A stretch of DNA of 19,597 bases from JAYWDA01 sp043779185. GTDB taxonomy: Bacteria; Bdellovibrionota; Bdellovibrionia; Bdellovibrionales; Bdellovibrionaceae. Made by a program: the position numbers and the translations under genes. The notes under the pieces are model-generated. The model saw only the letters and a list, made by a program, of their open reading frames with translations. It searched no databases and was not told the DNA's origin. Of this stretch, positions 15,565-19,597 are shown in pieces (the stretch's first letter is position 1; every line of letters starts with the position of its first letter). The DNA is taken from positions 1-19,597 of the forward strand of contig JAYWEQ010000003.1 in the NCBI GenBank assembly GCA_043779185.1. Direction: 5' to 3'.

Positions 15565-17334
15565 TTATTTTCCCCACTGACAATATTGATCAAAGCGCGT
15601 GTCTTTGGCCAGCACCAGATACGCGGAACATTCTTTGGTGCGATTATTTTGTAAAGCCGAGGCCGAAAAAATTCTGTATAAAGCCGACGAGTGAGAATCA
15701 TTTTTAGAAGGATTGTTCAAAGTTAATAAGCCCCGATCTTCTTTTGGCTGAACAAGACCGCAGCCCAAATTTTTTGCTTCAAGGCCATTAATTTTTCCGC
15801 CCAAGCGCCGCATGATTTCACCTGAAAATAAATCTGCAAAGTCTTCCGTCAAATACTGCGAACTACCTTGCTTGCCCATCAAGCAAATATTTTCTGATAA
15901 TATTGTTCCAGGCCATTTATTTTGTATTGCGTGACCGATTTCGTGGGCGATGATGGCGGCTCCCACTTCTGGATGGACAATGGTCGGCCAACTGAGCTGA
16001 ATGGAATTGTCGGTGCGAAGGAAAGCATCATCTAAAAACGGCGGTGTCGATTGATGGCAAAAGCTAGAAACACTTTCAAAAAGATCTGACTTTGAATCTC
16101 CTAACATCATAATCATGGCTGTCGCTTGAACAGAGGGATCCGATAAATCAAGGGCGCTTTCCGCTTTAATTCTTTTTTCGGTTTCCTGGGTGGCTAGATT
16201 TAAATAAGCAACCCAATCAGGCATCACTTGCTCTTGCGCCGTTGGGACACTGACTTCAAAATCAAAATTCCCAGCCAGCGATGTCTGAGTTTTCTCTTCA
16301 ATCATCAGCTGAGCTGTGGCTTCGATGTTTTTTAAAACTCCTTTAAAAGTCTGGATCTGATTTTGGGTTGGCAGCGCCGCGTAGGCATAACTCAAGTAGG
16401 CTGAACACTCAGAGACACCCGTTTGCAGAATATTTTTAATTGTTTTAGGGTTTTTTACGGCCGTTGCTTTTTTAGAGACCTGATAGGTCAGATAAATTTT
16501 TTGCATCATTTCATCAAAATTAAAGGGCAAGCTTTGAAACTCTGACTGAACAGAGGGCTGAAAAAGAACAGAATAAATATACCTCGACGTGGTCAGACCC
16601 TGCATGTGGGACAGTTCCGCTTCTGAAAGCACGCTTCCCGCCAAGGCCCTGGTCAGCACAAGATCGACTTCAGAAAACACCTTAAAACCAGGCAAAGTTT
16701 GACCAAGAACTTGAAAATTTTTTAAGATTTCCTGGGCCTCAAGCTTTTCTGATTCAATCAATGATTTCTGTGGATAAAGATACTTTAGAAGTTGCCGGTA
16801 ACTAAGGCCAACAGTGAATATGCTTTGACCGGTAAAAAAAGAAATTAAATCTTTCAAGGAACTGATCGCAGAAATCTCCCCTTCCGTCAGTTTTTCAGGC
16901 AAGGCTTTCAGCTTTTCGCGGTCAAAAACCAGCTTTCCCTCTTTATCAGCAACCAGTGTTGGAACATAAGTCGGTAATTTCTGCGCATAATACAGCGATA
17001 ATAAGAGCCCCTTGGCGGGACCTTCAAGGTTCGCTAATTTCATTTTCGAAAGCTTTTCATAAATCCCATTGGACACGACAGCTTGGTGAATAGCCCGACC
17101 CATCATCAGCTCAATGGGTCGTTTTAAGGTTTTATCTGTCAGGACCTGGGTGGCCAACTGGGTTTGGAGCGACAGCTCAAAAGGATGCTTGAAAACGTAA
17201 TCTTTGCCACAAGTGCTGACAAAACAACTTCGAGTCGCCTCATTCAAAGAACTCTCGGCCGCACCAACAGGCACTGAATTCAAAAGAAAAATAGTTCCTA
17301 AAACACAGCGTGAAAACAATTTAGAAAATGGCAT
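15565..17334 (-). CDS. Secreted M13-like gluzincin metallopeptidase (HEIGH)
   Basis: 589 residues from ATG 17334, with GAGGGA six bases upstream; opening at 17370 would add 12 residues and spoil the signal peptide (FSRCVLGTIFLLNSVPVGAA). Seen: H464-E465-I-G-H468 zinc motif and downstream E497-D-F-A-D501, the third zinc ligand in the E-x-x-x-D form of neprilysin-like (M13) enzymes. Preceding residues NSIQLSW...VGAAIIAHEIGH also recall M13. The mature part has eight Cys (37, 42, 310, 426, 484, 525, 569, 585), suggesting disulfides and an exported or periplasmic enzyme. Assignment to M13 itself is uncertain, as length is shorter than typical (about 650-750). Predation-related proteolysis is possible but unsupported. 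It lies downstream of murJ, 149 bp away, and no confident promoter was found in the gap. Confidence 0.83.
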   Translation of the reverse strand: MPFSKLFSRCVLGTIFLLNSVPVGAAESSLNEATRSCFVSTCGKDYVFKHPFELSLQTQLATQVLTDKTLKRPIELMMGRAIHQAVVSNGIYEKLSKMKLANLEGPAKGLLLSLYYAQKLPTYVPTLVADKEGKLVFDREKLKALPEKLTEGEISAISSLKDLISFFTGQSIFTVGLSYRQLLKYLYPQKSLIESEKLEAQEILKNFQVLGQTLPGFKVFSEVDLVLTRALAGSVLSEAELSHMQGLTTSRYIYSVLFQPSVQSEFQSLPFNFDEMMQKIYLTYQVSKKATAVKNPKTIKNILQTGVSECSAYLSYAYAALPTQNQIQTFKGVLKNIEATAQLMIEEKTQTSLAGNFDFEVSVPTAQEQVMPDWVAYLNLATQETEKRIKAESALDLSDPSVQATAMIMMLGDSKSDLFESVSSFCHQSTPPFLDDAFLRTDNSIQLSWPTIVHPEVGAAIIAHEIGHAIQNKWPGTILSENICLMGKQGSSQYLTEDFADLFSGEIMRRLGGKINGLEAKNLGCGLVQPKEDRGLLTLNNPSKNDSHSSALYRIFSASALQNNRTKECSAYLVLAKDTRFDQYCQWGK

Positions 17335-17483
17335 ACAAGGTCCCTCGAAGCCTTTTTTGAAGCAAAACAAAAGCCAATTCTAATCTTAAGTTATGATTTA
17401 AATTTACCAGTTAAGTCATTGAATACAGGACATTTCTAGGTCTAGTTAAAGTCATGTCTATGTCTATGATGTGAGCAGCTGGC

Positions 17484-19154
17484 CTAATTACGACGGCGAA
17501 AGATCTTCTTATAGACTCGCTCAACGGTGGCCGTATTCTCTTCAAGGCGCATTAATGTGCTGATTCCAAGGTAGACAATCGCCGCCAGCATCAGCGCAAA
17601 ACCTAAACTGAGCAGATGCCCCAAAAAGTTTTCGAGCATCAGTCCCCGCCAAAATGGATACAATAAAAGAGTCCCCGCCATGCAAAGTCCTGGGACAAAA
17701 AACTTTAAAGTCTGAACCCCTAAATGAGCCCATTGAAAGCTTGTAATAAAGCGACTGTACAAACCCAACAGCAAAATAAAATTCAGGCCGCTGCTGACGA
17801 AAGCTGAAAAATTAAGTCCGCTCAGACCATAATTTCGCATCAAAATAGGCGCGATGATCACGTGAACGATCAGTGAAAATCCCGACACCAGAGCCGGGAA
17901 CCAAGTGTTTTTAACCGCATAATAAGCCGGCGCTAGGACTCGGACACAACTTGTGGGAACTAGAATCAAACTATAAATTTGGACAACGGTCGCTGTTGCT
18001 AAAGTGTCGTCTGAACTGAAATGCCCGCGCTGAAACAAAAGTTCGACGATGGGCCGAGCTAAAAAATACAAACCCAAAGCCGAAGGAATCGCTACAAATA
18101 AATTTAAACGCAAATAAAAATGCGTGGTCTCAGACATGCGAGTGGCTTCTTTGCGACTCCACATAGCAGCTAAGGTCGGCAGCAAGGCTGTCCCAAGGCT
18201 GACCGACACCAAAGACAGCGGCAGCTCCAGCAATCGATCGGCCCAATAAATATAAGAAATCGCCCCTTCACCAAGGTGACTGGCAAAGCGCATATTCACT
18301 AAAGTTGTGATTTGCATCAGACCCAGGCCGATAAATCCGCCCGCCATGCTTTTAAAAATCCGGTAAATATCTGGATTTCTCCACTGAAAACTAAAGCTCG
18401 GAAAATAGCCTTTTGAAATCAGCGACGGCACAAGCACCAAAGTCTGCAGCAAGCCTCCAACCAGCACGCCCCAAGCAAGACCATCGCCTTCCACCGAAAA
18501 AAATCGATTCGGAAGCAAAGTTGACACAATCATCGCAACATTAAAAAAAGTCGGAGCCATCGCGGCTAAAGCATATTTTCCAAGGGCATTTAAGATCCCC
18601 ATAAAAAAGGCATAGGTGCTCATTAAAAATATAAAGCCAAACATAATTCGCGCAAAACGCACGGTCAGCGCCATCTTCCCCGCCACTTCCAGATACTTGG
18701 GATCTAGAAGCAGGTTCAAAACAGGTTCCGCAAAAATAATTCCTAAAACGGTCAGCACAGATAAAACGACCAGCAATAAAGTGTAGAAGCTGTTGACTAA
18801 ATTTTTAGCCCGAACGCTGGGCTGGCCATTTTGTTCGGGATCCGCAAGCCTTGCTTCGACAAAAACTGGAATAAAGCTGACCGACAAAGACCCTTCGCCT
18901 AAAAGCCTGCGAAAGAGGTTGGGCAGGCGAAAAGCCGCGGTCCATGCATCGGTGACCGTACGGCCAAAAAACGCGGCAAAAGCCATCTCGCGCACCAATC
19001 CCAAAACTCGGCTGGTCAGCGTGCCAAAAGCCATGCTAGCGGCATAAAGGACGACTTTGGCTCTTTCTTCATCATGAGGCTTGATGGAATTAAGGTCAGG
19101 TTTAATAGGATCTGAAGCCAGGGGACCCTCCGATGGTACACCGATTGAAACCAA
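17484..19154 (-). CDS. murJ: Lipid II flippase MurJ (MviN family)
   Basis: About 556 residues from TTG 19154. MurJ moves lipid II across the inner membrane for peptidoglycan synthesis. Seen: the family N-terminal pattern TLTSRVLGLVREMAFAAFFG, then DAWTAAFRLPNLFRRLLGEG and SFIPVFVEA, and hydrophobic helices to the end, consistent with 14 membrane segments. The frame is open back to an ATG at 19244, but this lies inside rpsT with no Shine-Dalgarno sequence and upstream of the promoter found at 19211-19239. TTG 19154 has AAGAGG eight bases upstream and gives a polar tail of about 35 residues before the first helix. The start remains provisional; CTG after GGAGGG further in is another option. It is divergent from rpsT. 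Confidence 0.93.
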   Translation of the reverse strand: MVSIGVPSEGPLASDPIKPDLNSIKPHDEERAKVVLYAASMAFGTLTSRVLGLVREMAFAAFFGRTVTDAWTAAFRLPNLFRRLLGEGSLSVSFIPVFVEARLADPEQNGQPSVRAKNLVNSFYTLLLVVLSVLTVLGIIFAEPVLNLLLDPKYLEVAGKMALTVRFARIMFGFIFLMSTYAFFMGILNALGKYALAAMAPTFFNVAMIVSTLLPNRFFSVEGDGLAWGVLVGGLLQTLVLVPSLISKGYFPSFSFQWRNPDIYRIFKSMAGGFIGLGLMQITTLVNMRFASHLGEGAISYIYWADRLLELPLSLVSVSLGTALLPTLAAMWSRKEATRMSETTHFYLRLNLFVAIPSALGLYFLARPIVELLFQRGHFSSDDTLATATVVQIYSLILVPTSCVRVLAPAYYAVKNTWFPALVSGFSLIVHVIIAPILMRNYGLSGLNFSAFVSSGLNFILLLGLYSRFITSFQWAHLGVQTLKFFVPGLCMAGTLLLYPFWRGLMLENFLGHLLSLGFALMLAAIVYLGISTLMRLEENTATVERVYKKIFRRRN

Positions 19155-19166
19155 GTCGGCCGCCTC

Positions 19167-19195
19167 TTGCAATGAGAGACACCCTATGTTAGACC
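19167..19195 (+). promoter_or_regulatory. Possible rpsT promoter
   Basis: TTGCAA (19167-19172) and TAGACC (19190-19195) are 17 bp apart, with TGT directly before the -10 as an extended -10 element. The -10 itself is weak (three of six). It would start the transcript near 19202, about 30 nt before the UUG start. It sits inside the murJ leader. Confidence 0.3.
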
Positions 19196-19210
19196 ATGAT
19201 TCCTTTAATG

Positions 19211-19239
19211 AATTTACTGTGGAGGTATGTCCTTGGCAA
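19211..19239 (-). promoter_or_regulatory. Likely murJ promoter overlapping the rpsT start
   Basis: On the minus strand, TTGCCA (19239-19234) and TAAATT (19216-19211) are 17 bp apart, matching five of six and four of six consensus bases. Transcription would begin near 19204 and leave a leader of about 50 nt before TTG 19154. The -35 lies on the rpsT start codon and the spacer covers its Shine-Dalgarno sequence. Confidence 0.5.
19221..19235 (+). promoter_or_regulatory. rpsT ribosome-binding site and UUG start
   Basis: GGAGG at 19221-19225 is seven bases from TTG 19233 but only one base from ATG 19227. Only the TTG has a workable spacing, and it yields the family N-terminus M-A-N-H-K. E. coli rpsT also begins with UUG. 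Confidence 0.85.
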
Positions 19240-19505
19240 ACCATAAGTCATCTGAAAAACGTGCTCGTCAAACCATCAAAAAAACGGCCGTGAACTCGCA
19301 ACGCAAAAGCAAAGTGAAAACTTTTGAAAAAAACCTCTTAAAAGCCTTGTCTGAAAAGAACATCAAAGCTTTGCCTGATTTATTAAAAGGTTTTTCTGGC
19401 GAAATCATGAAAGCCGCTCAACATGGTCTTTTCAAAAAAGAAACGGCATCTCGTAAAATTGGCCGTATTTCTAAAAGAATCCTTGCGGCACTATCTACTA
19501 AATAG
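19233..19505 (+). CDS. rpsT: 30S ribosomal protein S20
   Basis: 90 residues, beginning MANHKSSEKRARQTIKK and ending KRILAALSTK; basic, all helical, the usual S20 length (86-90) and sequence. S20 binds 16S rRNA early in 30S assembly. The start is UUG at 19233 by Shine-Dalgarno spacing; an in-frame ATG six bases upstream (giving MSL before the normal N-terminus) is only one base from GGAGG and unlikely. In E. coli the UUG start of rpsT is linked to autoregulation by S20 (established there, not shown here). It is divergent from murJ and is followed by 92 bp with no further gene. Confidence 0.97.
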   Translation: MANHKSSEKRARQTIKKTAVNSQRKSKVKTFEKNLLKALSEKNIKALPDLLKGFSGEIMKAAQHGLFKKETASRKIGRISKRILAALSTK

Positions 19506-19597
19506 AAACTGCCCCACTTAAGTGTGCTTGCTTTAACTCGCGCGTCGAATAAGTTCAGTTTTTCTAGAGGCTTATCATCTCCTTGCGGCCAAACGAA
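19506..19597 (+). other. rpsT downstream region to window edge
   Basis: 92 bp without a gene. CACTTAAGTG is a 10-bp palindrome near the start, and AAACTG...CAGTTTTTC could form a long-range weak stem ending in T5, a poor terminator candidate. Nothing else recognised. Confidence 0.3.

Noticed and set aside
18793..19293. Plus-strand frames of 84 and 70 aa opposite murJ
   Set aside because: Shadows of murJ and its leader; Arg/Lys-rich with no recognisable domain, and the second overlaps rpsT in another frame.
19514..19565. Terminator of rpsT
   Set aside because: CACTTAAGTG has no T tract, and the AAACTG/CAGTTTTTC pairing spans over 40 bases with weak pairs; not enough to call one.

Overview
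The window looks like a chromosomal segment of a Bdellovibrio-type predatory bacterium (Bdellovibrionota; perhaps one of the lower-GC relatives of B. bacteriovorus, as base composition by eye is in the 40s percent GC). This rests on the gene families present and their combination, not on a database search. There are no tRNA or rRNA genes, CRISPR arrays, insertion sequences or obvious phage genes, and coding density is high.

Left flank (1-2744): a 5'-complete but truncated minus-strand 7TMR-HD phosphohydrolase (PgpH-type architecture) runs off the left edge and is divergent from mazG, a nucleotide pyrophosphohydrolase. A 319-bp gene-free stretch (2745-3063) follows; it holds a hairpin, a possible promoter and a leader for the next genes.

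Centre (3064-15562): eleven plus-strand genes packed as one apparent operon. In order: a VWA-domain lipoprotein; a GYF plus PilZ-like cytoplasmic protein; an ExbB/TolQ/MotA-type proton channel protein; two ExbD/TolR-type proteins; a 1237-aa periplasmic TPR protein; an 85-aa secreted protein; an FHA-like/TM/Pro-Gly-rich/AgmX-PglI-type (TonB-like) C-terminal protein; a small outer-membrane beta-barrel; a 690-aa TPR and coiled-coil protein; and a 213-aa secreted coiled-coil protein. One TolQ-like plus two TolR-like proteins together with TPR proteins, a GltG-like transenvelope protein and an OM barrel is the gene set of the myxobacterial Agl-Glt gliding machinery. The straightforward inference is an inner-membrane proton-driven motor coupled through a TonB-like periplasmic arm and TPR/coiled-coil scaffolds to the outer membrane. 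It could serve surface gliding, prey attachment or invasion, or uptake. The most unusual detail is that the first TolR-like subunit has Ala where the proton-carrying transmembrane Asp belongs, while the second keeps Asp.

Right flank (15565-19597): a secreted HEIGH gluzincin metallopeptidase is convergent with the operon, with only two bases between stop codons. Behind it on the same strand lies murJ (lipid II flippase). murJ is divergent from rpsT (ribosomal protein S20), which by its Shine-Dalgarno spacing starts at a UUG codon. A good murJ promoter candidate overlaps the rpsT ribosome-binding site and start codon. Several starts were moved from the longest possible reading frame on ribosome-binding-site grounds (4154, 5552, 6618, 17334, 19154, 19233).
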